Below are positions 35,330 to 47,823 of a stretch of 64,000 nt of DNA, piece after piece. The stretch is from positions 114,501-178,500 of the forward strand of contig CAJNDS010000879.1 in NCBI GenBank assembly GCA_905221605.1, given 5' to 3'. Within the stretch, counting starts at the first letter, position 1; every line of letters starts with the position of its first letter. The translations under genes were made by a program, and so were the position numbers. Source of the stretch: Symbiodinium natans (taxonomy: Eukaryota > Sar > Dinophyceae > Suessiales > Symbiodiniaceae). The notes under the pieces are model-generated. The model was not told the origin of the DNA, made no database searches, and was given only the letters and a program-made list of their open reading frames with translations.

Positions 35330-37690
35330 GTCCAACCCGTGCACCTTTGGGTCACTGGAATCGGCAAAGGGCTGCAGCAACGGCCTGGCGCGAGGTCGCT
35401 CTTGCCGGAAACTCTTCAAGCATGGCGTGGCTTTCTGATTAAGCTGCAACAGCGCCGCACACTCTTTTGGGCCCTGACTCCCAGCGAGACCTGTGCCAGC
35501 GCTCGTCGGTCACTTCAGGCAGCGCTCCTGGCACGCGACAAGCTGAAATCGCCAGAAGCCCAGCAATTTCACACATTGTCGATGTCGGCTGCCCAAGTGC
35601 CGGAATTTTCAGAAGCTGCCTCTACATCATAATATCAGATCAATGCAGCGGTGAACCGATAACCAGATTCAAAGCCCAAGCCCACAGAACACCACCAGCG
35701 GAAGCGGTTCCCATCAAAAAAACTGCGATGCAGACCCGCACCTTGAAGAATGTGGGACAGAGCAGAAGCTTCCGAAGCCGGACGTCCAGCTCCTTCACCT
35801 TTACTTCCCTGAGACAGGAAACATTCAAATTTGGAGCTGTGCAAGAGCGGATATGCGTGTCTGAAAGCAAGGCGTCACACACTTCATTCACAACAGTTCC
35901 ACCTGACAACATCACAAGTGTTGCTGTACACTAATTGGGGAAGCGGCGAAGGCTCTGCATTTTTCGGCAGCCCCGGAAAATGAATGCGCTCGGGACTCTG
36001 CAGAAGGGAACTCTGCAAACGTGTCTGATCGTTTCTGCACGAAAGCCGCGTCATAGGGCAGCGAGCTAGTTCTGGCGAAGAGAGAGTTGGCTCCTGTGTG
36101 AGCTCAGGCCGCCCATCATGTCGTGGTAAGGGCAGCACATGGCAGCAAGGCGACTGCCTTCAACAGTCCTTCAACCATGGCCTGGGAGCGACCATTCTAC
36201 AATTCGGGTCCCACCACTCCTTGTGAGTCTCTGTGAGGTGGAAATCTGAGTTTTCGGATCGGCACCTGCCGGCTTGCCGGCCATGGGTGACCAATCGAAA
36301 TGCGGTAACGGTGACGACGTTTCTTGAAGCCGTGGGTCTGCGAGGTTGGGAAGCTCTGCACGGGCCCCGGCGACCTTAGAAGATCACGAGAAGATCCTTG
36401 CTTGTGGATCCGCGGCTCGGAGAAGGAGGCAGTCGCCGTACTTGGGGCCAGGCTTCGGCTTTAGTAGCAAGGCAAATGCACGTTTGGTCAGACTGACAAA
36501 AACCGTTGTGCATGCGACCGGAGCTGGAATGGTCTGGGATGCCGAATCAAGACAGGTCGGTCATGATTGGTTGACTGCCTGTTTGAATTTGCTTCGCCTT
36601 TATGAATGCCGTGTGTGGAGGTATGGACGTGAATGCCACGAATAAATCATTGAGAGGACGAAGAGTGACGACAGCAGCTTTGGGATGCATGATCCTGCTT
36701 CGATAGGTATTGATCCTATGTCATACAGTGCCTTATCGCAGCACTACGTACATAATTCTAGCTGGTTTGCTCAGGCCGCACCTCGTTGACTCATTTGCGA
36801 TGCAACGCAGCCCGCGCCAGCAGATGAGAACAGAACAGATGTCGCACAACACTCTAACGCAACGTCAGAGCACATGAGGCAAGACACAACAAGACATTGG
36901 AAGGGGAAAGGAGAACATTGAACATCCAAAGCTCATTCCTTTCTCTGGGCAGGGGTGTGTTGTGTGCAGACGAGCCGTAGTGTCAGTAGTTTTCAAGATG
37001 ATGATGGATCGGTAAGCCATAGGTCGTGTTTTGTCGTCCTGTTGGCTGAGACGGAAGACAACACTAGTCCTACCGGAATCAAGAATGCTAGGTCTACCGT
37101 TCGCGAGGGTCGTACGGCCTTACGGGGCATGGCAGCATGCCTCGGCTCACTCGGCTCACTCTCCAAGTTACACCGGAGGATTTTTTGGAGAGACTGCAAA
37201 CAGAGCGCGGAATGCAGACGATGCCGGGACATACCGCATTACAAATTGCAACCAAAGAACCACTTGAATTATGCTCTGCTTGTTGTGACTTAGCCATTGT
37301 TTTTGTGCTGTCCACATTAGTGGGCATGCCTATTTCGATGGTGTTATGCCGTCCGCGGCCTTAAGCAGCATCAGCAACAGTCGACCACCTGCCAGCTTCA
37401 GGAACGAAAAAGCACTGCCGAAACCTGCTCTGTAATCGTGGACTGGACAAGGCATGCTGGCATGCAGGTTCACTGCCAATCGCAGTGGCCCCCCGCTGTT
37501 GTCGTTCGCGTTGCTTGAAGACGTCTCTGCCTCTTCGGGCGCCTGCCGCAATTCCCATTCCGTTGGCACACAGGTTCTGCGGATCTCTTCGTGGGACGTG
37601 TACAAAGCAAGGCAAAACCAGCACAGCACATCAGGGCTGTCATATTTTGCACGGAAACCTCTCAACTACAATACTTTCGTGCGCAGAAGT
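35330..37690. repeat. Tandem duplication, unit A
   Basis: Blocks at 35338-35380, 35463-35660 and 37365-37545 match blocks in unit B (38530-39830) in the same order and orientation. Examples are GTCACTGGAATCGG, CAGCGCTCGTCGGTCACTTC, AGGCAGCGCTCCTGGCAC, GGTGAACCGATAACCA and CTTGAAGACGTCT. Differences in the 35.46-35.66 kb block fall mostly on third positions of one minus-strand frame, which hints at past coding on that strand. The intervals between blocks differ in length, so insertions or deletions followed the duplication. Confidence 0.7.
35640..35915 (-). CDS. Unidentified exon in duplicated unit A, with a hydrophobic segment
   Basis: A minus-strand frame reads LSGGTVVNEVCDALLSD, then LNVSCLREVKVKELDVRLRK and a hydrophobic stretch (VCIAVFLMGTASAGGVLWAW) that could span a membrane. 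It ends VIGSPLH at a stop, and the unit B counterpart also has a stop at the matching place (VIGSPRH). The upstream segment at about 35935-36138 (HDGRPELTQEPTLSSPELAR and SPERIHFPGLPKNAEPSPLP) may be the preceding exon. No family was recognised. Confidence 0.35.
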   Translation of the reverse strand: MMLSGGTVVNEVCDALLSDTHIRSCTAPNLNVSCLREVKVKELDVRLRKLLLCPTFFKVRVCIAVFLMGTASAGGVLWAWALNLVIGSPLH

Positions 37691-37929
37691 ATTCAAACGC
37701 TTAGGGGCTTCAAGTCCAACGGTTCCCGTGGTTCCCTGACACGGCCATACTGCGACTACTTCTTTTCATCTTAAGTCAAAGTAAGAAGATGTTGCGAAGA
37801 CATATGTAGTTACATATCTCAAAAAAGAAGGTAGAGATGTTCGCTACCCGCTATGCAACGCAACACGCGGGCCCATGGAATGCAAGACTATGATAGATTA
37901 TCGAAGCCTACATAGTTCTCAATAAATCT

Positions 37930-38110
37930 AAAGTAGATAGTAAATACTCAACAATATATACCCACATATATATATATATATAGAAAACATATGTATTTGT
38001 GTGTGCGCGGGTAATAGAGTATACAACAGATAGTATATTATATGAAATTTAGAATGTAAAACAAATACTATGTGATATATAGAATATAACAAGTAATATT
38101 TGAGATATAC
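37930..38110. repeat. AT-rich segment with (TA)n
   Basis: A low-complexity AT stretch with a (TA)n core at about 37966-37981, lying between units A and B of the tandem duplication. Confidence 0.8.
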
Positions 38111-38529
38111 GTTGTACATTCTGTTGTACGTAGTTGTAGTCTATGTTATTCTAGCTAAGCCTAAGAAGAAAAACCTAAGCCATCTAAGCCTTAAGCAGCT
38201 CTTCGCCGCTTTCCGCCGCCCCCGGATTTACGGACCCCGACAGCCTACGCAACGCAACCTTCCGCAACGACTTCGCGGACATATCGCCACCGGCAAGACA
38301 TAGCTTGTGGAAGAGTGCCCCCGTACGCGCTAGAATGATTTTAAGACCGCGTGGATTTCGGGGACAACCGTCACATGCTTGATGATTCATGCCGATCTTG
38401 AAGCACAATGAAGCAACAGACTGTGCACAAAACTCTGGTGCCTGTCTGCACATTCTGGACCCGGGGCTAAGTCTGCTGGTGTTCTAGTCCCCTCAGTCAT
38501 GCCTTGGCTCATGTCATGCCATCATGCAT

Positions 38530-39830
38530 GCCCGCTCCAGCGCCTTGGGGTCACTGGAATCGGGAAAGGGCTGCAGCAACTGCCTGGCATGACAATGGTC
38601 GCTTTTGCCCGAAACTCTGCATGGCGCTTCAGCTGCAAAAGTGATGCACCTGTGCACTCTTTCACTCTTTCCTGTGCAATCTTTTGGGCCCTGACTCCCA
38701 GCGGGATTTGTGACAGCGCTCGTCGGTCACTTCAGGCAGCGCTCCTGGCACACGACAAGCTGAAAGAGCCAGACGCCCAGCAATTTCTCACACTGTCGAT
38801 GTCAGCTGCCCAAGTGGCGTGACTTTCAGAAGCTGCCGTTACATGATGTCAGATCAATGCCGTGGTGAACCGATAACCACGCTCCGACGCTTTGTTCAGT
38901 CACGCGGCAAGAGCGACAGAAGCTCTTGGGGTTGGAAGAACAAAAGGAAAACAGATGCGCTGATGTTCTTGCCCGTGCAACAAGTCCGTCTTTTTACGCG
39001 GGGTCGGATGGCTAAAACCCTAGTACGAGTAGCTCATGGTACGAGCCCAGACAACACCGCGTGCTGCATTTCAGGGAGCCTATGCTGGAAACACCACACA
39101 GGCCATGCCGGAAGAGGTCTAGAACTGCGCGCGAACAGGCGGACGGAGGAATAACAAGATTCACAGCCCGAGCCCGTTCGGCGGACGGCATGCAGTGAGT
39201 CTTCTTAGTTCTTCGCCCGAGCTGAGACCCATCAACCTATCTTCACTTCTCCAGAACTTACAATTTAGACCTTCGACCCCTAGCTGATCCTCACAAGTCC
39301 TAGCGACTGATCAAAGGCATGTCTGCGTCTACCTAAGTCTACCTGTGGACTGAAACCGTTGTTTCGCCGCGATCTTTTCCCGCTGAGTTCTGAAACTGAC
39401 ACCGGATCGTCGGGTGGCCTTCTCGTTCACAGCTGCGCCCCTGCCCGTCAGTCGTGGTGAGCAAACTAGATACAACTATGGATGTCGAATGATGGCCGCA
39501 CTGCACGCCTTCAGAAGCATCAGCAACCGTCGGCCACCTCTCAGCTCAATACGAAAGCCCTGCAGCGTTGTAAGATGTTGCAAGCAAATCCTGTCTGCAA
39601 TCCGGGACTGGATGCAGGAGGTAAAGCTGGCTTCGACTGTGGCCCAACGATGCCCCATGTGGCCCTCGCTGTCGTTCTTGTCACTTGAAGACGTCTTGGT
39701 CTGGTCTGGCACCTGCCAAATGGGGCGATGCGCTTCCGATGAGCGAAGTAAGAAGGAAGTCAGGATAGGCGACAAGACTCCAGGATCGTACACACACCTG
39801 GCATCAACAAGAACAGGACACAGCAAGCAC
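38530..39830. repeat. Tandem duplication, unit B
   Basis: Counterpart of unit A, with matching blocks at 38540-38580, 38690-38875 and 39510-39725. In the frame favoured by the substitution pattern, unit B has TGA where unit A has TGT, near 38795. This suggests that unit B, or that stretch of it, is no longer translated in that frame, unless an exon boundary lies there. Confidence 0.7.
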
Positions 39831-39839
39831 TGGCCTGGG

Positions 39840-42330
39840 CATCGTCACCTGGGCGGTTCGCTTCTTAGGCGCACGGTGCAACGCCAAATGCACTTGTGTA
39901 CATCTGTACATGCCGCCCCTCACTCCCACTTGTGCCTGTGCATGCAGCCTTGCTTGCCAGGAACGCCTCCAGTCCGTGCCAATGCATTCTCAATAAATTG
40001 TATGCCAATACGAGAACATCTCAATGCGTTTTGCTCAGAACCGTGGTGTGGCACCTCCAGGTCCTGTGCTGCGACTGGGTATGCCTGGTGTGCGACTGGA
40101 GGCCTCGCACAGACAGGATTGGTCTCCATGGCCATGACTCGAAACAAGTGGTGAAGATGCGACAGCTCACCTTGTACCGGGTGGTGTGCTCACGGGCAAT
40201 GCAGCCTCAGAACAGATGACTTCAGAACAATTCTTGCCAATACGATCTGACATGTCCTGGTTGTCAATTGCTGTCGCGCAAGGTTGTGTGCGCATGGACA
40301 CCATGACAAGGCCTGAAGGCTTTGGAATCTGATTGTCTCAAGAGGCTCCAGGTTCCTGAAGGCTTTGCGCACTTGTGACGAACACATGTTCTATCCCTCC
40401 AGATTTGCCAAGATTTGTCAAAGATATGACTGCCACAAACGATATCCAAACCGCCCATACCTAATATTCATTAATATTCCATGCGATACACATCGCAAAA
40501 CACACGCCTTAAGCCGTAAAGCGCTCTGCTGTGACGTCTTCGAGCCTTCTCTAGTGAACAAATTGACTGGCTTGTTTGGAGAACTGTACGTCTTCTCGAG
40601 ACATCCTTACCTCGCTTCATTGTCGTGAAGGCCATTGGAGGCCTCTCACTTTCTTAACCCAAGAATGATGCTTTCAACAGTCTTTCAACCCTCCACTATG
40701 CGACCGACTGATGTGCGCACGCTAATTAAGCTTCACCCCTTGTTCCTGACAATACCACTGCAAAACAGGTACTGCGTGCTCAGTCTTGGTGGATGACTGT
40801 GATTACCTTACTGTGCCTACACATGCTGAGAGATTGTTCAGCGTGTTTCCCTCATGTTGGTTGGGGGGTGTAGAGGTCGACTGGGAAGGCCTTGTGGCCA
40901 CAATGTGGACCGCGCGGATCATTGAGTCCTCGCGAACCAGGTGGGATCAACAATTGGCGCACTACTTTTGAATCGCAAAACCCCTGATACAACTGTCCGA
41001 CTTAACGAGGGAGATTCTATCTTTGAAAAAGTATGCCGCAGACATCCGTCGAGCCCAAGCAGTGTAAGACCACATCAAGAGCACTCCCAGGCCGGAAACT
41101 TGTCAAGCCCCTGCCTACGAGACGGCCACGCTGCGCAGGTGCCTCAACCTAATCCTCCTTGATGCTCAACACACTCACTGGTTGGAACTTACAGAGACGA
41201 TAGAGACGAGCGTGCCCATTCGAACGGCTCCGTGAGGTTGGTGCACTGCCGAGAGGCTCGCGGAGAAAGAGGCAAGAGCGAGGGAAGGCAAACATGGCAA
41301 TAACAACGGGAAGGGCACTGTGAAAATTTCAAAAGGTGTGCGTAATTGTGCGAGGCGACACGCTGATTCCTACGATACGTATCGTGCTCATCGGTGCGCA
41401 TCGCAACCTTTGGGTTGCCGGAGGTTCCCGGGGCGCTTGTAAGCCAAATGTTGCCAAACGCTACCTACTCAAATAGAGGATGGAGATGCGCGCCTTGCGG
41501 CTGTAGCTGTGGCAACGCTCCGGCTGGAGTAACGCCTTGCAGTTCGCGCATGCCCAGACAGTGCTATGAATGCGAGGCAGCACTTATTATGGTACTGTGC
41601 AACTTCCAGGTTGGGACCTTGTGCACCTTGCGAGCGTTCTGAGCCCATAGATCCTGCCGATCCTGCACGGACTCTTGCGCTCTGCCGTTTGATAGCCGAA
41701 AGCTGCACCCCAGCCTAGTAGGTGCGACATGCTGGGCCACAAGTTGCCATCTGGCACACGTGGCACTCTGCCTGCAATGATCTTTGCAAGTCAATGCAAA
41801 GCAAAGACACCTCAACTAATGCAGCTTTAAGCTTGCGGCAGCCTTCCAATGCTCCCAATTGCGGCAGCATCTGTTGGAAATCTGTCAAGCCCGCATCCCA
41901 TGGACTTGTTCGCGAAGCAACGTTGCTGCACATCAGGCACTAAACTTTTTAGGAGCACGTTGGTGTGCCTGGGCCTGATGGTTGCCACGGCTGGTGGCGA
42001 TTGGGCAGCATGCAGCCTGCACATCGCACCGGTCTTTCTGAGACAGTGTCATTCCTCTCCTAAATTGGTGATGCCTTCTGACTGTTTGCTGCAACTTGTT
42101 CGTTTGCTAAGAACTTGTCCTGAGCTTGGTCTGAGGAGCAAAACGCATCCGTATGAAGCAGTAACACACCTATGGCGAACACAATATGGTTTCTGGTGCA
42201 TTTGCAGTATACATAAAGTACTGTCACTCTTCCTTGTTCACCAGCATCGGCTTCAGCTCGAAACCTATATGCCTTCTTGGCTCTTTGTATGACCGCGTTG
42301 TCTTGCACGAGAAGGAAGCTACGAGTACAC
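39840..42330. other. No confident gene
   Basis: Open frames on both strands reach at most about 150 codons and carry no motif I recognise. I see no microsatellite of note. Confidence 0.35.
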
Positions 42331-42332
42331 AC

Positions 42333-42905
42333 TAGAGAAGGGGCCATGAAAGCTAGGGGGCGAAAGTGCAGGCACGGCTCCGCGGGACACACAACCTTGA
42401 ACCGCACACCATGAAGGTCTCGAATCTAGGATTTCGATTCTCGCACTCGCAAAAGCCCGGCAAGGCTTCGCTTAGGGTTCAGGGTCAAAACAAAGTGAGC
42501 ACGAATGCACTGAACAAGCAATAGCGGACTTGCTCCTGATTCCGTTGACGAAATCATGTGGCTTTGCACGAATGCACAAAACAAGCAATGCAAGACTTGT
42601 TCCTGATTGTGGGCCGAAATCATGTGGGCTGAGCACGATGCACAGAGCACGCATCCAATCGGCCCTGATTCTGTGACGAAATCATGCGGGCTTGGTGCGA
42701 ATGCAACGAACAAGCAATGCAAGACTGGCTGCTGATTCTGAAAATTCTGAAACGAAGGCCTGAGAGCTGTGCAAACTGCGCAAACTCACAGAATGCGGTG
42801 ACAACTCGAACAGCTGACAGTCCATGAAAGTGACCCACGCAACTCACAGCCGGCTGGACTGAAAGAAGAAGCTAGATCTTGCGTCTGCAGCCTGGAGAGG
42901 ACCTG
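42333..42905. repeat. Dispersed repeat, copy split by an insertion
   Basis: The left module is at about 42333-42389 (GAGAAGG, GCCATGAAAGCT, GGGGGCGAAA, CCGCGGGAC). The right module is at about 42841-42900 (CTCACAGCC, GGACTGAAAGAA, TTGCGTCTGCAG). They match the two halves of the 8178-8265 repeat, where CCGCGGGAC and TCACAGCC are adjacent. The roughly 450 bp between the modules includes the 66-bp tandem array. Confidence 0.6.
42495..42730. repeat. Four tandem copies of a 64-67 bp unit
   Basis: Units start near 42499, 42566, 42632 and 42696, each with GCACGAATGCAC, ACAAGCAATG, CTGATT(C/G)(C/T)G and GAAATCATG(T/C)GG. Because the period is close to 66, the minus strand reads as a loose 22-residue repeat, but the indels break the frame. 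Confidence 0.8.
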
Positions 42906-43845
42906 GAGGGTAATTAGGGGACCTCCGGGGGGGCCCCTTCTCCCTTATCCCATGACGCATCCACCTTGGCACGGGGCCCTTTCCGCCACCCCCTTTTTTT
43001 TGGTATGGTAAACGTCCCGCAAGCTCCACAGAACTCTCCGTGATACGCTTCAAACTACTTCATCATGTCGTGTCCTCCTCTGCGTGCCTTGCTGTTGCAC
43101 TCGTGACCACGGAAGGCGGACATCTTGCAAAGCAGGACCTGTTTAGAAAAACCAACGGCAAGTTGATCCGTGCACGACCACCCAGCCTTGATGCAATCTA
43201 GGGCGGGCTTGGACATGTTGTGCTAGGAGGCCTCAGTGAGGAAGCTCTATCTGAACACGTCAGCAAGTTGTGATGTTGTGATGCCCTTTGTTTCCAAGCC
43301 TTGCAAATGTGCAGGCGGCCACGACTGGTCCACCGCTGACACAAAGCCTCCCACGCGCATCGACACTGGCAACGATTGGTTTTTTCTTTCGCCCCTTGCA
43401 AGTTGAGACCAACAGTTGCAGTGGCAGCAGTCCGGCCTTTCATCATTGAGAGATGGCTCGGTCGAGGCTCTTGTGCGAAAGCTCCGGGGTGCTGTAGCAC
43501 CCTAAGTTCGTTGCGGGTGAAAGACCCACATGGAAAAATCAGTGTCACTCTAAGGGCACCGCGGAAGCGAGTAAGTGCTTCCTATCACCAGGGGACATGG
43601 CAGGAGCATGGCAAATTCGGGACGCTGCAGCAAGATTGAACAAATTTGAGCAGGGCCTGGCTGTGGGGTAGTGCCGTAGAACCGCGCAGGACCAGGCTCC
43701 TGCATGTATTGCATGTATGTGTGGTTGCGCGCTGTGCGTTCTCGCCCCTTTCACATCCATACCGCAGTAGCCGACAAACAAACGTCGACAGCCCTAAACC
43801 CTTTTCCCTGGAACAAAACCACAACCACACCAGAGGCCGTGACCA

Positions 43846-44060
43846 TCCTAGGGGGGGTGGGGTGGGGGGGGGGGGGAACCTATCGGCTTCGCGACTGCGT
43901 GCATGTTCGAAGCCTTCGTTGCCCCTGGTGTCCTTCAGCCCAAGCCGTCGGTGACGGGGATCACATGGTTTGTTCGATGCAGGCGCTGCGTGGCCAGGAC
44001 TTGGGTTTGGGGGCATCGGGGGGTTCGGGGGGTTTGGGGGGCTTGGGGGCCGCAACGTGG
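43846..44060. repeat. G-runs and GGGGTTTGGGG-type repeats
   Basis: A G-run at about 43850-43877, and GGGGGGTTCGGGGGGTTTGG sequence at about 44015-44050. They keep a 304-codon minus-strand frame open (Pro/Asn-rich), which I regard as an artefact of composition. Such runs can form G-quadruplexes. Confidence 0.7.
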
Positions 44061-45443
44061 CTCGAGGCGGAGGCGGCACTTCCAGACTCTGTGGTCTCTG
44101 CGCCATAGCAGGGGCGAAAGAAGGGATGACAGCACTGCAGGGATCGGGTGGCACTCCATGTTTGCCCAAAGCAGCTGCCAAACCTCCCAATGGCGAGGCG
44201 AGCACTCTGACATCACGAACAGGGTGAAAGCAGTGGCCTGCCGCATCTCCCTGCAAATCCTGGCAACACAGCCCCGCAGCTAGGAAGACTATGGAAGACT
44301 TGTGCAAAGATTTGTGTCTTCTCGGTCCTCCGAGGTCATTATCCTTAGCAGCGGATGTACCGACAATGACAGCATCTCGTCGAACATGCCGAACACGCAC
44401 GAACGCAATTTCAGTGGTTTTCTGAAAGATGCGACGGTCGGCTTCGGATCTCAGACATCTGAGGGAGCCACAGGCTAAATACGGGCTACTTATCCACAAT
44501 ACCAGATCTTCCCGAGCGCACGAAGATGCCGCGGTTCAAGTAAGTGCGAGGCTCCTGCTGCTGCATGGCTGCTTCCGCAGACATGGCCAGCAATCTACGA
44601 TGGTAAATAAAAATTCGACGTTGGCCCAGATAGAGCCAGCACCCCTACATCTCTCATCCACGCTAGCAGTGAGATTTCGCTACCTTTCCACGGTCGGAAG
44701 ACTGCACCAGGCACATTCAGGTGACGGCCTGGAACTCATAACTCCTTGAGTGAAGTGGCTCTGAACCAGGAGGCTGCAGTGCAAATGCCGCAAAGGCGTT
44801 GACTTTGACAAATCTTCAAAGCATTTCAAGGCTGCATTTTCTTTCCATCGTGCGAACTCGTCCAGCTGCCACCTGCAGTTCGGCGAAGGATTGACATTCT
44901 GGAGGCAGAGTACATATTGACAAGTCATTACAGGTCTCATGTCAGGCCAATGGGAACTGACTGACAAGCATGAATAATTAAGCATGACCACAGGGTTACA
45001 AGGCATCCACATCAAACAGTCATCAAACAGTGCCGACAGACACTGGCCATTCAAGGGTTACCCGAAAACATTTGAAGTTCGCTCGGGCAGCCACAAACTA
45101 ACAATAGATTCGAACAAGAAACTCCGAAATTTTCTGGAGTCCGGCTTTCTATAAATTCCTTCGAACATTTCATTTCGAAAGCCGGCTTCTAGAGTATGCG
45201 CACAAACCCAAGAACTGTTTGGGTGCGGGGGGGGGGGGCGGCGGCCCCTAGATACTAAAGCGAAGTATGTCTATGGAACAGTTCTGGAACACTTGACCCT
45301 GTGCCGTGGCATGCTGCCAACATCTGCAAACTCAGCTCCTCGCATCTCATCTCTCCCGAGCCCGGTCTGACCGCTCTCGACCTCGAAAACCTAACCCACC
45401 CAAACTACGCATATGACGCATATGTTTCCAGAGCGCGATTGAG

Positions 45444-45862
45444 GTGCAATTGCGGATATTGCGGCCGACATCTTGGACCCTCACGCCCTTCTTGGGATGG
45501 CTTGGCGGCTGTGGCCTGTAGACATGGGCACGCCCCTTTTCTTGGAACATGCAGCTCGGGCAGCATGGAACCTCAACACATTCTCACTAACACAGGTCAC
45601 CCAGCTGACACGTCAACAGGGCCTTGCTGGCCGCCTTGCTGCCTGTGGACTTCTCGATGTCCACGCCTTGCTACGCAAGTTTCTGTTGGGCTATATCATA
45701 GAACTGTCAAGCCCGAGTCTGTCCATTTTCAAAACAAACGGAGCGATCCGCACCGTGCACATGGTGTTCCACCGTGTGGTTGCGTCCAAAAATCGGTACA
45801 GAGCCTATGCAGTGGCATGTGCAAGAAGCCACGTGAATCCAAGGTCCAAGGCCGACTCATGA
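45444..45862 (+). CDS. Unidentified plus-strand exon
   Basis: After an AG acceptor at 45442-45443 the frame reads AIADIAADILDPHALLGMAW, then RLWPVDMGTPLFLEHAARAA and WNLNTFSLTQ. It either ends at ACACAG|GTCACC (45595) or continues with GLAGRLAACGLLDVHALLRK to a stop near 45862. It is rich in Ala and Leu, with regular helix-like spacing, and is the most convincing plus-strand coding segment in the window. No family was recognised. Flanking exons were not found. Confidence 0.4.
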
Positions 45863-46458
45863 TCTCGGTTCCGACTGACTTCTTTAGGAGCGTCCATCAT
45901 ATCGGCTGTGATGAATCGCGAACCAGCAAACAAAGGACAAACAAATGGCTGAAACTCCGAGAAAGGAATACAGTAGTGATTGCACAATGATTGCACAATG
46001 ATTGTACCATACGTAGCACGAGGCACACAAGCTATATACGTGTGCTCTCGGCTTTGCGGCCCCAGGGACGCCCAGCACAGTGGGAAGATTTTCTGAAGCG
46101 AACAGCCATGGAGAATTGAACCGCGCCTCGAAACGCGATTGTGCGCGTGCTCCCAGTATTTTTCCATCTTCTTACAGCGCTGATGGCGACGTTGTAGGCA
46201 TCTGGGTTCTGGCTTGCTTCGTCTGCGATCAAGGCTCACAGACGAGGAGCCCCAGAATCATCACATCCCTTCCCTGACCACGCACATGTGACAGGCACAC
46301 TCTTCTTCGTACGTTTTGGTCATCTGAAAGAATCCAAGACGACTTCTTCGCATCGACAATGATTACACCGAGACATTCTGGTAGCGTAACATGCTCCCAT
46401 TTTCCCACAGACATGTCCTCGTCCCAATTCAATGGACAGAAACTCCCCAGCGCGTTGC

Positions 46459-46621
46459 CTTGTGCGTCTGGAAGCTTGCCCGTCTCCACGATGTCATCCA
46501 CGGCCCTGACAGAAGTGGAAGTTCGTTGCTTGGAACGCCAGTCGTGTGCACGCATTTAACGCCGCACCTTCTCACAATTTCAATCTGCTCCTGCGTGACA
46601 ACCTGCTGCCCGCATCGGAAA
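46459..46621 (-). CDS. Unidentified gene, two small exons
   Basis: The exon at 46568-46621 (acceptor TTAAAG, donor AG|GTGCGG) reads FRCGQQVVTQEQIEIVRR. The exon at 46459-46528 (acceptor CCAAG, GC donor) reads QRTSTSVRAVDDIVETGK then LPDAQ in one frame. A further segment at about 46330-46440 reads NWDEDMSVGKWEHVTLPE. The phases of the first two do not join simply, so an exon between them or a different frame is possible. Function unknown. Confidence 0.3.
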
Positions 46622-46756
46622 CTTTAAGTTGCAAGCCGTAGGCCCACAGAAGTATAATTGTAGCCTCATCTCCGCGTGGCTTCACGACGATGTGCAACGG
46701 CTCCTGCTGACAGAAATGAAGTTGCATTGCATGGCATGGCCAGGAACGCGTTAGGT

Positions 46757-46785
46757 ATACATATTATGTATACATATATACATAT

Positions 46786-46817
<32 letters not shown>
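46757..46817. repeat. (ATACAT)n/(TA)n microsatellite
   Basis: ATACATAT units passing into TATATA, about 60 bp. Confidence 0.9.
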
Positions 46818-46821
<4 letters not shown>

Positions 46822-47730
46822 GGCTCTCTCTCTGGATCTCTCCTCGCCAGCGCCCGGACCTCAGTCTCAGGTGCACAAACTCCTGTGCTTGTGCGACTGC
46901 GGAAAAATTGGCACGTTTTGCGTTACAGAGCTTGCTTTCGGGGAATGAGTTTTTGTGCCGCTTTGGCATGTCGTGGCCTCCAGGAGCACCGGTGCCTCGG
47001 AGTTGCAGCCGGCAGCTGGCCTTCCCAAACGAATCTCACGTGAGACAGAATGAAGCATCTGCAAAGCAAAAGAAAGCCTTCTTTACTCACTTTACTCATA
47101 GTCAGGACATCGCATGATGAGTGGGTCTGCCCACGAGAAGGCTTCTCAGCAATATACTATGTATATTCAATCCTCACATGACGCAATGCAAGCTTTCCAA
47201 TGCCTCCCAACGCAAGAAAAAGTGAATGCAGATCAAGACTTCTACGGTTTGTTGCACTGCCATTGCACTGCCTTCTTCATCATGGTTCGAATGTTCGACC
47301 TTCAGTTCTCCACACGCACTGCGGGATTCTCCTACTCCTGCAGCCACAGCATCAGCTTTGCACAGCCAGGTGCATTATGGTGCATTTGAAGATCCACAGC
47401 GCATGCAGGGAGAAAACACACCTGTTCACTGCGATCATCCCCGCCCTACTCCGTAAAATTCGGCTCCAGGTGCTCGGTCTCTGGGGTGGGAACTGGAGCG
47501 GACTCGCTGCGAGCTTCTGCTGGTGTGGGCACTCCAGGCATACTTATACTTGACGCGACTGTCTGCTGGCTTCTGGTGGGACTCCCGGGATACTCGGTGC
47601 GACTCTCTATGGGCTCTGTGGGGGCACTCCGGCCGAGGAGGCGAGAACGGTTGATTGAAACTTAAACTCTAACAACCCCACCCCTTGCGGAACAACAAAA
47701 GCGGCACACAAATCACAATCACACAAACCC

Positions 47731-47823
47731 ACGCACCCACACCCACACCCACACCCACACCCACACCCACACCCACACCCACACCCACACCCACACCCAC
47801 ACCCACACCCACACCCACACCCA

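Noticed and set aside
39414-40154. 246-codon plus-strand frame
   Set aside because: It overlaps duplicated unit B, where differences from unit A do not follow the third positions of this plus frame; no domain was recognised.
43585-44499. 304-codon minus-strand frame with Pro/Asn-rich centre
   Set aside because: Openness comes from G-runs and GGGGTTTGGGG-type repeats; the flanks show no motif or splice support.
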